Below, in pieces: positions 35,561-43,980 of a stretch of DNA of 55,670 nucleotides (positions are counted from its first letter, which is position 1; each line of letters opens with the position of its first letter). Below the pieces are notes generated by a model. That model was not told the origin of the DNA. It was given only the letters and a program-made list of their open reading frames with translations, and did no database searches. The DNA comes from Lachnospiraceae bacterium UBA1683. Its GTDB lineage: Bacteria > Bacillota > Clostridia > Lachnospirales > Lachnospiraceae. The stretch covers positions 1-55,670 of the forward strand of contig DCKD01000076.1 of assembly GCA_002320245.1 (NCBI GenBank), written 5' to 3'. The position numbers and the translations under genes are program-made.

Positions 35561-35772
35561 TACAAAATCAGAAAAAAGTTAAATAAAATACAAAAAGACA
35601 GATAATAAAATGTGCTGATGAAGAAAAAAGTAAAGTAAGAAGAATATTTTGGAAAAACGGGCAAACAAAACCTAGCAAATGTTTGAAATATGGCTGTAAA
35701 TTAGTTAAAATATGGGTAATGGGTAAAACGGGGCGGAGAGAATAAGCTGTCATCCGTGGAAAGGAGCGGGAT

Positions 35773-37764
35773 ATGTTCAGTTCACAGGAACGGAAAATAT
35801 TGCATTTGTTAGGGAAAACAGAATATATCACTGCAACAGAATTGGCGGAGGCGTTAAACATTGGTGTTAAAACGGTCCGCACCAGAATTAAGGAGCTGAA
35901 TCCGCGGCTGTCGGAAAAAGGTATCACGATTTTGTCCAAACCGAGGTATGGATACTATGTGGATGCCGAAAAGCGGGAACAGATGGAAGACTTTCTGAAC
36001 CAGGAGGCGGGGGCACAGCCGGAGATTCCATCTACCACACAGGACCGGACCAATTATCTTCTGGCGTATCTGCTCAATCAGAAGGATTATATAAAGTCGG
36101 AAACGTTGTGTGAGTTCCTTTATATTTCCAAAGGAACACTGACCAACACCCTGCGGCAGGTGGAGGAGGTTTACCAGAGATATCATATTTCTATAGATAA
36201 GAAACCGAATTACGGAATTAAGGTCAGGGGGCGGGAGTTTGACCTTCGGCAATGCATGATGGATGTTTTTGTGAAAAAAGACGGTCTGGAAGGCGTGGGA
36301 CGGCGGTATCAGACAAAAGAGATTCAGACACTTGGAAATATGGTGTATCAGTGTATCCAGAAATTTGACATTGAATTTTCCGAGATTTCCTACAACGATT
36401 TTGTTGAGCATATTTATATTGCACTCCGGAGGATACGTCAGGAAAAGTATGTCGAACCTTCGCAGGTATCGGAACTGGGCATGACAGAACGGCAGTTTAC
36501 AGAGGAATTGGTTCGTCTGATTGAGGAAAAATACCAAATTGCATTTCCACAGGTGGAAAAAGATTATCTTGCGCTGCAGCTTGCGGGGAAAAGTATTGTG
36601 AAAGATGGCGGGCAGGGCGAGGATAATTTTGTGATTCAAAGTGAAGTGGATGAAGTGGCGGACCGTATGCTGGATATGATTTACAGGGAATTCCAGATTG
36701 ACTTCAGGCAGAATCTGGAGCTGAAGATGACACTCAACCGACATCTGGTACCGCTTAGCATCCGGCTGAAGTATCGCATATTCCTACGGAATCCGATGCT
36801 GGAGGAGATTAAGAAGAATTATTTTTTTGCATATACAATTGCGTCCCAGGCAGCAGCAATTCTGAAGGAGTATTATGAGAGCGAAATTTCAGAGGATGAT
36901 ATTGGCGAACTGGCGGAAATCTTTGAGCTGGCATTGGAGCAGATGGACAGTGAGAAAAAACAGTTTTCTATCCTGATTGTCTGTGCATCGGGAAAGAGCA
37001 GTTCACAGCTTTTGAAATATCGTTACAGCCGGGAATTCAAAGAAAACATCAGGGAGATTTATGTCTGCAACCTGTATGAAGCGGCAGAGTTTGACTTCTC
37101 AAAGGTGGATTATGTTTTTGCAACGGTTCCGATTCACAGTTATGTTCCGGTTCCGATTCTGGAAGTGAGCTCGTTTTTGAAAGAAACGGATATTGCCGCG
37201 GTCCGGAAATTATTTCATCAGGGGAGCAAGGAATTTCTTCGGAAATATTATCGGCGGGAATTATTTTTTACGGATATTGAAGGGACGTCGAGAGAGGAAG
37301 TTTTGAGGGGATTGTGTGAGCGGACTGCCGGCAGACTACAGGAGGATCCTGAATTTTGCAGGGCGTTTCAACGGCAGGCGGGCAGTACGGGCAGAAATGG
37401 AAAGATAGAAAACGGGAAGACAGGAAATGAGGAAACATGTTTTTCAGCGGAACTGTTGTACCGCTCGGTTTTGAACCGTGAGGAATTATCCCCTACGGAT
37501 TATGGCAATCTGGTTGCAATTCCACATCCGGACCGCACATTTTTCGGGAAGACGGCGGTTGCAGTTGCGGTGCTTGAGAAGCCGGTATTCTGGGCGAGAG
37601 AGAAGGTACAGGTGATTATACTGACCATAATCGGGAGCGGGGAGGATGCCGATATTCAGAAGTTCTATGAGGCAACGACGGATTTACTGTTGAGGCAGGA
37701 AGATGTGTCCGAGCTGATTAAGCGCAAGAGCTTTGAAGTGATGCTTGGGCTGCTAAGGAAATAG
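35773..37764 (+). CDS. PRD-containing transcriptional regulator (BglG/MtlR/LicR type)
   Basis: A 663-residue multidomain PTS-controlled regulator. An N-terminal HTH_11 (YITATELAEALNIGVKTVRT) and a second winged helix (KSETLCEFLYISKGTLTNTL) bind DNA. Two PRDs at about residues 180-290 and 295-400 carry the phosphorylatable region. A IIB-like domain has the cysteine in LIVCASGKSSSQLLKY, and a IIA-like domain (about 510-663) has its His in LVAIPHPDRTFFGK. It therefore senses PTS phosphorylation state. RBS AAAGGAGCGGGAT. It is followed by a IIB gene and the general PTS genes; the regulated sugar is unknown, as no IIC is encoded here. Confidence 0.92.
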   Translation: MFSSQERKILHLLGKTEYITATELAEALNIGVKTVRTRIKELNPRLSEKGITILSKPRYGYYVDAEKREQMEDFLNQEAGAQPEIPSTTQDRTNYLLAYLLNQKDYIKSETLCEFLYISKGTLTNTLRQVEEVYQRYHISIDKKPNYGIKVRGREFDLRQCMMDVFVKKDGLEGVGRRYQTKEIQTLGNMVYQCIQKFDIEFSEISYNDFVEHIYIALRRIRQEKYVEPSQVSELGMTERQFTEELVRLIEEKYQIAFPQVEKDYLALQLAGKSIVKDGGQGEDNFVIQSEVDEVADRMLDMIYREFQIDFRQNLELKMTLNRHLVPLSIRLKYRIFLRNPMLEEIKKNYFFAYTIASQAAAILKEYYESEISEDDIGELAEIFELALEQMDSEKKQFSILIVCASGKSSSQLLKYRYSREFKENIREIYVCNLYEAAEFDFSKVDYVFATVPIHSYVPVPILEVSSFLKETDIAAVRKLFHQGSKEFLRKYYRRELFFTDIEGTSREEVLRGLCERTAGRLQEDPEFCRAFQRQAGSTGRNGKIENGKTGNEETCFSAELLYRSVLNREELSPTDYGNLVAIPHPDRTFFGKTAVAVAVLEKPVFWAREKVQVIILTIIGSGEDADIQKFYEATTDLLLRQEDVSELIKRKSFEVMLGLLRK

Positions 37765-37770
37765 TACCCT

Positions 37771-37845
37771 CCGTGGACAGCCGTGTTCCCCATTGTCCAC
37801 GGAAGGTGTCCTCAAAAAAAGCCACATTGAATGTGGCTTTTTTTT
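37771..37845 (+). terminator. Tandem hairpins and terminator after PRD regulator
   Basis: A first perfect stem, CCGTGGACA with TGTCCACGG (37771-37802), is followed by a terminator, AAAGCCACAT with ATGTGGCTTT, running into eight T. The first hairpin adds stability or could be a regulatory element. Confidence 0.85.
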
Positions 37846-37902
37846 CGTTGGAGTTTTTTGTTAAGGGATGGTAAAGTAGACATATAAGAGAGGTAAAACG
37901 AT

Positions 37903-38244
37903 ATGAGGTACATTACACTGCTTTGCACCGCCGGAATGTCTACCAGCTTACTGGTGAATAAGATGCGCCGGGCAGCAGAGACTATGAATCTGGAGGTGCA
38001 GATTACAGCAATGGCAGAATTTGCATTTCAAAGGTATGATAATCCAACAGATGTACTGCTGCTGGGACCGCAGGTCGGGTACAAATACGAGGAACTGCAG
38101 GCGCAGTTTGCGCCGGAGGGAATCCCGGTTGCTGTCATCGACTCTCAGGCATATGCGTCGATGGACGCGGAGACGGTGCTGAAAAAAGCACTGGAGCTTA
38201 GCAAGTCAAAGAACCCGCAGCAAGCAACGGGGCATCGGGTTTGA
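37903..38244 (+). CDS. PTS IIB component (lactose/cellobiose type), C-terminus from repeat
   Basis: A 113-residue phosphotransferase IIB protein. The phosphorylated cysteine is Cys8 in ITLLCTAGMSTSLLV, and VLLLGPQVGYKYEEL is the second family block. Usual IIB proteins of this type are about 100-105 residues. Here the last 12 residues (SKNPQQATGHRV) and the stop are encoded by copy B of the large dispersed repeat. No IIC or IIA is adjacent, so it is an orphan that either joins a distant permease or signals to the PRD regulator upstream. RBS GAGAGGTAAAACGAT. Confidence 0.88.
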   Translation: MRYITLLCTAGMSTSLLVNKMRRAAETMNLEVQITAMAEFAFQRYDNPTDVLLLGPQVGYKYEELQAQFAPEGIPVAVIDSQAYASMDAETVLKKALELSKSKNPQQATGHRV

Positions 38245-38388
38245 TACGCCCCAAGGGGCGGGGGATTTGCCCTGCGTTCCGCTTCGGCCGGTGCTAAACG
38301 AGTGCCACAGGCACTCAGCGCCCCTCGCGGCAGCCGCCAAATATCCATGCAAGCATGGCTGCTTGGCCCGTTGCTCGCGGGAATCAAT
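38205..38388. repeat. Large dispersed repeat, copy B
   Basis: About 184 bases aligned with copy A over nearly its full length, with a nine-base gap after CCAAATATCCA. Its first 40 bases supply the end of the IIB coding sequence, and its last bases reach to about 27 bases before the HPr start, so it fills the whole IIB-HPr gap. Terminal inverted blocks (GCGGCAGCCGCCAAATATCC against CTTGGCCCGTTGCTCGCGGG) are partly complementary. Confidence 0.85.
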
Positions 38389-38415
38389 GATGAAAATAAC
38401 AAGGAGGAAACAACA

Positions 38416-38673
38416 ATGGCAAAATTTAATTATGTAATCACAGATGAGGTAGGACTTCACGCAAGACCGGCAGGATTGCTCGTAAAGAAGGCAAAAGGAC
38501 TTGGAGCAAAGGTAACACTGTCATGTAACGGAAAGAGTGCTGATGCAACAAAGATTATGGCTGTCATGGCAATGGGCGTTATGAAAGGTATGGAAGTTGA
38601 AGTTACTGTAGAGGGTGACAATGCGGATGCTGCAGCGGCAGAGCTCGAGACTTTCTTCAAAGAGAATTTGTAA
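38416..38673 (+). CDS. ptsH: HPr phosphocarrier, Lys at position 46
   Basis: An 85-residue phosphocarrier of the PTS. The catalytic His15 is in the normal motif GLHARPAG. At the regulatory position, where Gram-positive HPr has Ser46 before the Ile-Met pair, the sequence reads ADATKIMAVM, with Lys46 and Thr45. HPr kinase/phosphorylase would lack its usual target unless Thr45 serves, so the classic CcpA co-repressor function may be absent. RBS AAGGAGGAAACAAC is optimal. It lies between repeat B and ptsI and passes phosphate from enzyme I to sugar-specific components. Confidence 0.95.
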   Translation: MAKFNYVITDEVGLHARPAGLLVKKAKGLGAKVTLSCNGKSADATKIMAVMAMGVMKGMEVEVTVEGDNADAAAAELETFFKENL

Positions 38674-38885
38674 TTGTTCAGAGACAGGCAAATTCACGCA
38701 GAAAAGTGTAATGAATGCTTGCGTTCGTGAACACATTTTTGCATGAGTTTATTTGGCGGATACGCCACACCGAGGAAATGCACAGCATTTTCGGGGTTGC
38801 GCTGAACAGTTACGGGAATTTATCATTATTCCGGATAACAGGGATAAAAGACGGGATTATTTACGGATAGCTGTAGGAGGGTGTT
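38674..38885. other. HPr-enzyme I gap with hairpin
   Basis: Contains GAAATGCACAGCATTTTC within a longer stem (CCGAGGAAATGC with GCATTTTCGGGG) near 38770-38797, with no T run. It may tune the ratio of HPr to enzyme I. No gene is seen. Confidence 0.45.
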
Positions 38886-40508
38886 ATGGAAGTATTTCAG
38901 GGAAAAGCAATTTTCGGCGGAATTGCAATCGGACCGATTTCTTTTTTTGCAAAAGAAGAGAAACAGGTAAAGCGTGTAAAGATAGAAGATACGCAGGCCG
39001 AGGTGGAGCGCTATGAGGCGGCAAAAGAAACCGCTATGGAAGAACTCGGCGGATTATATGAGAAGGCGCTTAAAGAAGTCGGGGAGTCTGGAGCACAGAT
39101 TTTCGAGGTGCATCAGATGATGCTGGAAGATGATGATTACAATGATTCAGTAAAAAATATTATCGTAAGCCAGTCTGTCAATGCAGAGTATGCGGTTGCA
39201 ACAACGGGTGATAACTTCTCCACAATGTTTGCCGGGATGGATGATGAATATTTTCAGGCAAGGGCGGTGGATATCAAGGATATTTCCGAGCGTGTCATTA
39301 ATGTGCTGATGGGAATCGGACATGCAAAGATTTCAGATGAGCCGTCTATTATTGTGGCGGAGGATCTGGCTCCGAGTGAGACAGTACAGATGGATAAGAG
39401 CAAACTTCTTGGATTTGTTACAAGGCTCGGTTCTTCCAATTCACATACGGCAATTCTGGCAAGGACGATGAACATTCCGGCTTTGATTCAGGTAGATATC
39501 AAAGAAGAATGGAATGGAAAGATGGCGGTTATCGATGGATTTTCCGGAGAATTTTACATTGAGCCGGAGCCGGAGGTGTTGGAGGAATACCGGGTGAAAA
39601 AGGCAGAGCAGGAAGAGAGAAGGCGTCTTCTTGCGGAGCAGAGGGGTAAGGCAACAGTGACCAAAAGCGGAAAGGCAATTAAGCTGTTTGCAAATATCGG
39701 CTCTGTATCTGACCTCCCGTCGGCATTGGAGAATGATGCCGGTGGTATCGGGCTGTTCCGCAGCGAATTCTTATATCTGGAATCTGACACATATCCGACA
39801 GAGGAGGAACAGTTCAAGGCATACCGCATGGTGGCTGAGACTATGGCAGGAAAGAAAGTTATTATCCGCACGCTGGACATCGGCGCGGATAAGCAGGTTG
39901 GGTACTTTAATCTGGATAAAGAGGAAAACCCGGCAATGGGGCTTCGTGCCATCCGTATCTGCCTGACCAGACCGGAGATTTTTAAAACACAGCTCCGCGC
40001 AATCTTAAGGGCAAGTGCATTCGGAAATATCGCTGTGATGTATCCGATGATTATTTCTGTGGAAGAGGTTCGCAAGATTAAGGCGATTATGGAAGAAGTA
40101 AAAAAAGAACTGGATGAGGCAGGCATTTCCTATGGTGAAGTGGAGCAGGGAATCATGATTGAGACGCCTGCATCGGTAATCATCAGCGATCTGCTTGCGC
40201 AGGAGGTTGACTTCTTCAGTATCGGGACGAATGATTTGACACAGTATACACTGGCAATTGACCGTCAGAATGCAAAGCTGGATGAGTTCTACAATTCTCA
40301 TCACGAAGCAGTCCTCCGTATGATTGAGATGGTTGTGGATAACGCACATAAAGCCGGAATCTGGGCAGGCATCTGTGGAGAACTCGGAGCAGACGTTACA
40401 TTAACTGAGCGGTTTATGGCAATGGGAATCGATGAATTGTCCGTATCACCGACATTTGTATACCCGGTAAGACAGAAGATTCGCGAGTATGACGGAGAGA
40501 CAAAGTAA
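38886..40508 (+). CDS. ptsI: PTS enzyme I (PEP-protein phosphotransferase)
   Basis: A 540-residue enzyme I that phosphorylates HPr from phosphoenolpyruvate. The phospho-His is His187 in GSSNSHTAILAR. The PEP-binding barrel shows GLFRSEFLYL, RTLDIGADKQVGYFN, NPAMGLRAIR, IGTNDLTQYTLA and GICGELGAD. The length is slightly below the usual 570 but all motifs are present. RBS TAGGAGGGTGTT. It follows HPr by 212 bases and is probably in the same operon. Confidence 0.97.
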   Translation: MEVFQGKAIFGGIAIGPISFFAKEEKQVKRVKIEDTQAEVERYEAAKETAMEELGGLYEKALKEVGESGAQIFEVHQMMLEDDDYNDSVKNIIVSQSVNAEYAVATTGDNFSTMFAGMDDEYFQARAVDIKDISERVINVLMGIGHAKISDEPSIIVAEDLAPSETVQMDKSKLLGFVTRLGSSNSHTAILARTMNIPALIQVDIKEEWNGKMAVIDGFSGEFYIEPEPEVLEEYRVKKAEQEERRRLLAEQRGKATVTKSGKAIKLFANIGSVSDLPSALENDAGGIGLFRSEFLYLESDTYPTEEEQFKAYRMVAETMAGKKVIIRTLDIGADKQVGYFNLDKEENPAMGLRAIRICLTRPEIFKTQLRAILRASAFGNIAVMYPMIISVEEVRKIKAIMEEVKKELDEAGISYGEVEQGIMIETPASVIISDLLAQEVDFFSIGTNDLTQYTLAIDRQNAKLDEFYNSHHEAVLRMIEMVVDNAHKAGIWAGICGELGADVTLTERFMAMGIDELSVSPTFVYPVRQKIREYDGETK

Positions 40509-40548
40509 AGCTGACGGGCATGACATTTGTTATTACGCAGCAGGCTGC

Positions 40549-40624
40549 GGGAGATTTGACACCTGCGGCAGCCGCCAAATGGATATGCAGGCATATCCGC
40601 CTGGCTCGCTGCCCGCGGGAATAA
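40549..40624. repeat. Large dispersed repeat, partial copy C
   Basis: The right-hand third of copies A and B: GGCAGCCGCCAAAT followed by a divergent loop and TGGCTCGCTGCCCGCGGGAA. The two arms are complementary, so this part folds as a hairpin. It lies 40 bases after ptsI. Confidence 0.65.
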
Positions 40625-40688
40625 GAAGGATGAAAAAGCGGATGGACTCCTCAAGAGAGGGTTCATCTACTTTTTTTACGCTCGCGTG

Positions 40689-40775
40689 CTGTCTCTGGAG
40701 ACACACAATCCGCAAAACGTACCATTCTACGAGCATTTGGGTTTTAAGATGTACGGCGTAAGAAATGAGGGTTAA
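40689..40775 (+). pseudogene. GNAT acetyltransferase C-terminal remnant
   Basis: An open stretch encodes LSLETHNPQNVPFYEHLGFK followed by MYGVRNEG and a stop. NVPFYEHLGFK is the end motif of GNAT N-acetyltransferases. The N-terminal two thirds are absent and no start or ribosome site is present. Confidence 0.6.
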
Positions 40776-40781
40776 CCGGGT

Positions 40782-41089
40782 GCTTGCGGAAACCTTTTAT
40801 GAAGAAATGAAAAGAATACCGACACCGGAATATACAGAGGAAGAAATTGCATTTGCTGAGAAAATCAGTGAGGAGGCAGGCATTGAAAATCAAGCTGAGC
40901 GCTGCCGCGATGTGTAAGGGAACCCCCGCTGCATCATTGGGCGGCAACGGCACAGGCTGGTAAGAGCATTGGACAGAAGGGAATGCTGTATGCGGCAAAA
41001 TGTATGGCAGCCGGGGCAGAGCGGCTTGTATGGGAACCGGAGCTGATTGAGAAGGCATGGGAGCTGCACCGGGGGAATATTCTCAGGTG
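40782..41089 (+). pseudogene. M20-type amidohydrolase C-terminal remnant
   Basis: Two fragments in different frames: ETFYEEMKRIPTPEYTEEEI to a stop near 40917, then HHWAATAQAGKSIGQKGMLY, AAKCMAAGAERLVWEPELIE and KAWELHRG to a stop at 41089. GMLYAAKxMA followed by a PELIEKA helix is typical of the end of M20 aminoacyl or aminobenzoyl-glutamate hydrolases. The upstream body is missing and the frame is broken. Confidence 0.55.
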
Positions 41090-41169
41090 ACAGGGACACG
41101 CACGGGTGATAAAGGATGGATAATCAAATCTACCTGGATATAAAAAATAATTCAGAGGAGGAAAAGAGC

Positions 41170-41763
41170 ATGAAACGTATTATACTTGGTTCCGCATCTC
41201 CGCGCCGCAGGGAGCTGCTGGAGCAGATTGAAATTGATTTTGAAGTTGTGACGAGCGACAGGGAGGAAGTATATCAAAGTGTCGTCCCGTCAGAAATCGT
41301 GAAAGAACTGGCGCTGATGAAGGCGGACAATGTGGCGTCAGATATGGAAGAAAGGGAGGGCATACTTTCCGAAACTATCGTCATTGGAGCAGATACAATT
41401 GTTGTGCAGGATGACAAAATTCTCGGAAAACCGGCGGATGAGGAAACGGCGTTTCAGATGCTTAAGAGCCTGCAGGGGCGTTCGCATGAGGTTTACACCG
41501 GAGTGGCACTGCTTGTGTATGGGGAAAGCGGCACAAAGCAGATTATCTGCCATGCTGAGAGGACAGAGGTATTTGTACATGAAATGAGCGACGGGGAAAT
41601 CAGAAACTATATTGCGACAAAAGAACCGATGGACAAAGCGGGTGCGTATGGAATACAGGGAAAATTCGCGGCATTCATTGATAGGATTGACGGTGATTAC
41701 TACAATGTAGTCGGCCTGCCCGTAGCTTATGTGTATCAGCAGCTCAGACTATACAGGAAATAG
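41170..41763 (+). CDS. maf: Maf-like nucleoside triphosphate pyrophosphatase
   Basis: A 197-residue house-cleaning nucleotide pyrophosphatase. The signature is N-terminal (ILGSASPRRRELLEQI), followed by GADTIVV and LGKPADEETAFQML, then SHEVYTGVAL and DKAGAYGIQGK. The family hydrolyses dTTP/UTP or modified nucleotides and influences septum formation. The open frame reaches upstream to 41116, but GAGGAGGAAAAGAGC directly precedes the ATG at 41170. The window gives no link to division genes. Confidence 0.94.
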   Translation: MKRIILGSASPRRRELLEQIEIDFEVVTSDREEVYQSVVPSEIVKELALMKADNVASDMEEREGILSETIVIGADTIVVQDDKILGKPADEETAFQMLKSLQGRSHEVYTGVALLVYGESGTKQIICHAERTEVFVHEMSDGEIRNYIATKEPMDKAGAYGIQGKFAAFIDRIDGDYYNVVGLPVAYVYQQLRLYRK

Positions 41764-41782
41764 GATTGCAGTCTGTCTGCGG

Positions 41783-42340
41783 TTAAGGGTTATGCCATAA
41801 TTTCTGGCCGTTCTCCTTCAGCCACTGCCGGCACTTCTTATAATCCGGCAGCACTTCTTCTATAATGGCATAAAATGCTCTGGAATGGTTCATTTCCCGG
41901 CGGTGTGCAAGTTCATGCACAACGATATAGTCCAGGACCTCTTCCGGGGCAAAAATCAGCCTCCAGTTAAAATTCAGATTCCCCTTGCTGCTGCAGCTTC
42001 CCCAGCGGGTTTTCTGTTCCCGGATGGAGATGCGGCCATAGGTGACATGCATAATGGCGGCGTAGTACGCTGTTTTTTTCGTGAAAATATCCCGTGCGGC
42101 TGCAATATATCTCCGCCGTGTGGCTGCATCAAGAGGCGGTGTGTCCGGACGGGGATTTCGGGCAGCTTCTTCCATATGTTTCAAAACCCATGTTTCTTTT
42201 TCTGTGAGAAACCGTTCAATCACTGCGCGGGGAGTCTGTATTGGAGCGCGTACTCTGACCTTGCCATCCGCAGTGACCTGAATGGCAAGTGTTTTTCTGC
42301 TGCTGTATATGATTTCAAATGAAAATGGATGATTGGGCAT
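41783..42340 (-). CDS. YgjP/SprT-like metal-dependent hydrolase
   Basis: A 185-residue protein with the zinc motif VVHELAHRREMNHS followed by FYAIIEEVLPDYKKCRQWL. The preceding TRWGSCSSKGNLNFNWRL is characteristic of the YgjP-like M48 domain (DUF45). No signal peptide or membrane span, so it is cytoplasmic. The ribosome site GAGGTGAATTGA precedes the ATG. Members often sit near restriction or housekeeping genes, but their substrates are not established. Confidence 0.9.
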   Translation of the reverse strand: MPNHPFSFEIIYSSRKTLAIQVTADGKVRVRAPIQTPRAVIERFLTEKETWVLKHMEEAARNPRPDTPPLDAATRRRYIAAARDIFTKKTAYYAAIMHVTYGRISIREQKTRWGSCSSKGNLNFNWRLIFAPEEVLDYIVVHELAHRREMNHSRAFYAIIEEVLPDYKKCRQWLKENGQKLWHNP

Positions 42341-42569
42341 TCAATTCACCTCGTTATTAAGATTAACCGGCCTGTGTAATCTGATTGACACGCGGCTGTA
42401 ACTGTTTGTAAGTCTAATATATTTTCTATGGTAACTCGTTATGTCCTTTTTTTCTACAACAAATATTAAGATTAGAGCGTCAGAACTACTTACGGCTTGT
42501 GACGCTGTAATCATATGAAAGATGTTGGGGGCACCACTGAGGGTATCATTGGTAAAGTACACTTGCGCG

Positions 42570-42598
42570 TTGCAAATAAAAACAGAATCAGGTATGAT
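42570..42598 (+). promoter_or_regulatory. Promoter of membrane-protein gene
   Basis: TTGCAA, a 17-base spacer and TATGAT lie 36 bases ahead of the start. Further upstream AGCGTCA and TGACGCT (about 42477-42510) form a hairpin of unknown role. Confidence 0.6.
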
Positions 42599-42633
42599 AT
42601 TGGATATCTCAGATAGGGAGAGAGGAGCAGGCT

Positions 42634-43521
42634 ATGGGAAACAGTAGAAAAAGCGGGCAGGGACGGATGAAAACAATGTGGAAGGCGATGAAGATGGAGC
42701 TGCGGGAGCACAGGAGCTCATTTATGTTGTATTTTATCCTGCGGCTGCTTGTCATTGTGATGATGGTGCTGCAGATTTTTAACCGGAATTACGAGAACGT
42801 ATTCTTGTGTATTCTGACTTTACTTTTGTTGATTGTTCCAAGTTTTGTACAGGTGACTCTGAAAGTAGAGCTGCCGACAACGCTTGAAATCATTATTCTT
42901 GTATTTATTTTTGCCGCAGAGATTCTGGGGGAAATCAGCGAGTTCTATCTCGTGTTTCCGCTCTGGGATACGGTACTTCACACGTTGAATGGATTTCTGG
43001 CGGCTGCAATCGGATTTTCACTTGTAGATTTGCTGAACCGGAGTGAAAAACTGACGTTTAAACTGTCTCCGCTGTTCATGGCGATTGTGGCATTTTGTTT
43101 CTCAATGACAATCGGGGTAATGTGGGAGTTTTTCGAGTTTGGAATGGACCAGATTTTAGGGTTCGATATGCAGAAGGACACCATTGTGCACACGGTATCT
43201 TCTGTTTTGCTGAATCCGACAGGGAGAAATGCGCCTTATGTGATTAAAAATATTACCGATGTGACGGTGCAGGGACAGGAACTTGGCGTCGGCGGGTATC
43301 TGGATATCGGTCTGCTTGACACGATGAACGATTTGATTGTAAATTTCATCGGTGCAACTGTATTTTCTGTAATCGGGTTCTTTTATGTGAAAAATCGTGG
43401 AAAAGGACGTGTCATCAGACGTTTTGTGCCGCGTCAGAAGAAGGAAGACAGGGACTTCCTGCGGATTGTTACAGAAGAAGAGGAGGCGGAGAAACAGGAA
43501 AAACGGAAAGAAAAAGAGTAA
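42634..43521 (+). CDS. Integral membrane protein, YjdF/DUF2238-like
   Basis: A 295-residue protein with a basic N-terminus, about six hydrophobic segments between residues 30 and 260, and a charged C-terminal tail rich in Glu and Lys. WDTVLHTLNGFLAAAIGF and IGVMWEFFEFGMDQ are the polar-in-membrane motifs seen in the YjdF/DUF2238 group. The segment between spans 5 and 6 (about 190-225) is probably extracytoplasmic. RBS AGAGGAGCAGGCT. The function is unknown; it is monocistronic. Confidence 0.75.
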   Translation: MGNSRKSGQGRMKTMWKAMKMELREHRSSFMLYFILRLLVIVMMVLQIFNRNYENVFLCILTLLLLIVPSFVQVTLKVELPTTLEIIILVFIFAAEILGEISEFYLVFPLWDTVLHTLNGFLAAAIGFSLVDLLNRSEKLTFKLSPLFMAIVAFCFSMTIGVMWEFFEFGMDQILGFDMQKDTIVHTVSSVLLNPTGRNAPYVIKNITDVTVQGQELGVGGYLDIGLLDTMNDLIVNFIGATVFSVIGFFYVKNRGKGRVIRRFVPRQKKEDRDFLRIVTEEEEAEKQEKRKEKE

Positions 43522-43533
43522 CTATACAGGACA

Positions 43534-43694
43534 TTCAGAACGCAGACCACAGACCCGCCTGCGTTGCAGGCTATTCGCTGCTGCGCAGTTTCTGTCTGAG
43601 GTTTCATGGGCGTTCCGCCCATCCCAAAATGCCAATGCAGCCCTATGCAAGTGAACTTGTAGCGGTCTGCCTTTGCATTTTATGCTGTTCTGAA
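43534..43694. repeat. Nested inverted-repeat element
   Basis: Outer arms TTCAGAAC and GTTCTGAA (perfect) and inner arms GCAGACC and GGTCTGC enclose further stems: ATGGGCGTTCCGCCCAT is a perfect hairpin, and GCAGGCTATTCGCTGCTGCGC has paired blocks. The 161 bases have no ORF and no obvious link to the neighbours. It may be a MITE-like or REP-type intergenic element. Confidence 0.6.
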
Positions 43695-43916
43695 CTGCTA
43701 GAAAATTTGTCGATATTTCACAAAATCCAGAATGATGTATGGTTAAAAATTAACAAAACAATGGCGACAAAAATGGTGGTTTGTTGCTTTTGAGAAAAAC
43801 AAGGATAAAAAATGCATGAAAAAATGTGAAAAATCCATAAAAAACAAAGATATTTTGGATAAAAAAATCATAGAAAATCTGCATTGACGGCGCAGAAAAA
43901 TGGGGATGTGGAATTG
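43695..43916. other. AT-rich leader region before ATP synthase promoter
   Basis: Noncoding and very rich in A, with oligo-A tracts at intervals that could give bent DNA upstream of a strong promoter. No gene seen. Confidence 0.4.
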
Positions 43917-43945
43917 TTGACAAATTTTTTCTTTGGGAGTATATT
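43917..43945 (+). promoter_or_regulatory. Promoter of the atp operon
   Basis: TTGACA, a 17-base spacer and TATATT lie 35 bases upstream of the ACG proposed as the atpB start, after the A-tract region. Confidence 0.8.
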
Positions 43946-43980
43946 CATCTTAATTTTTAAGAAGAAAGGGAGGGAGCGAT

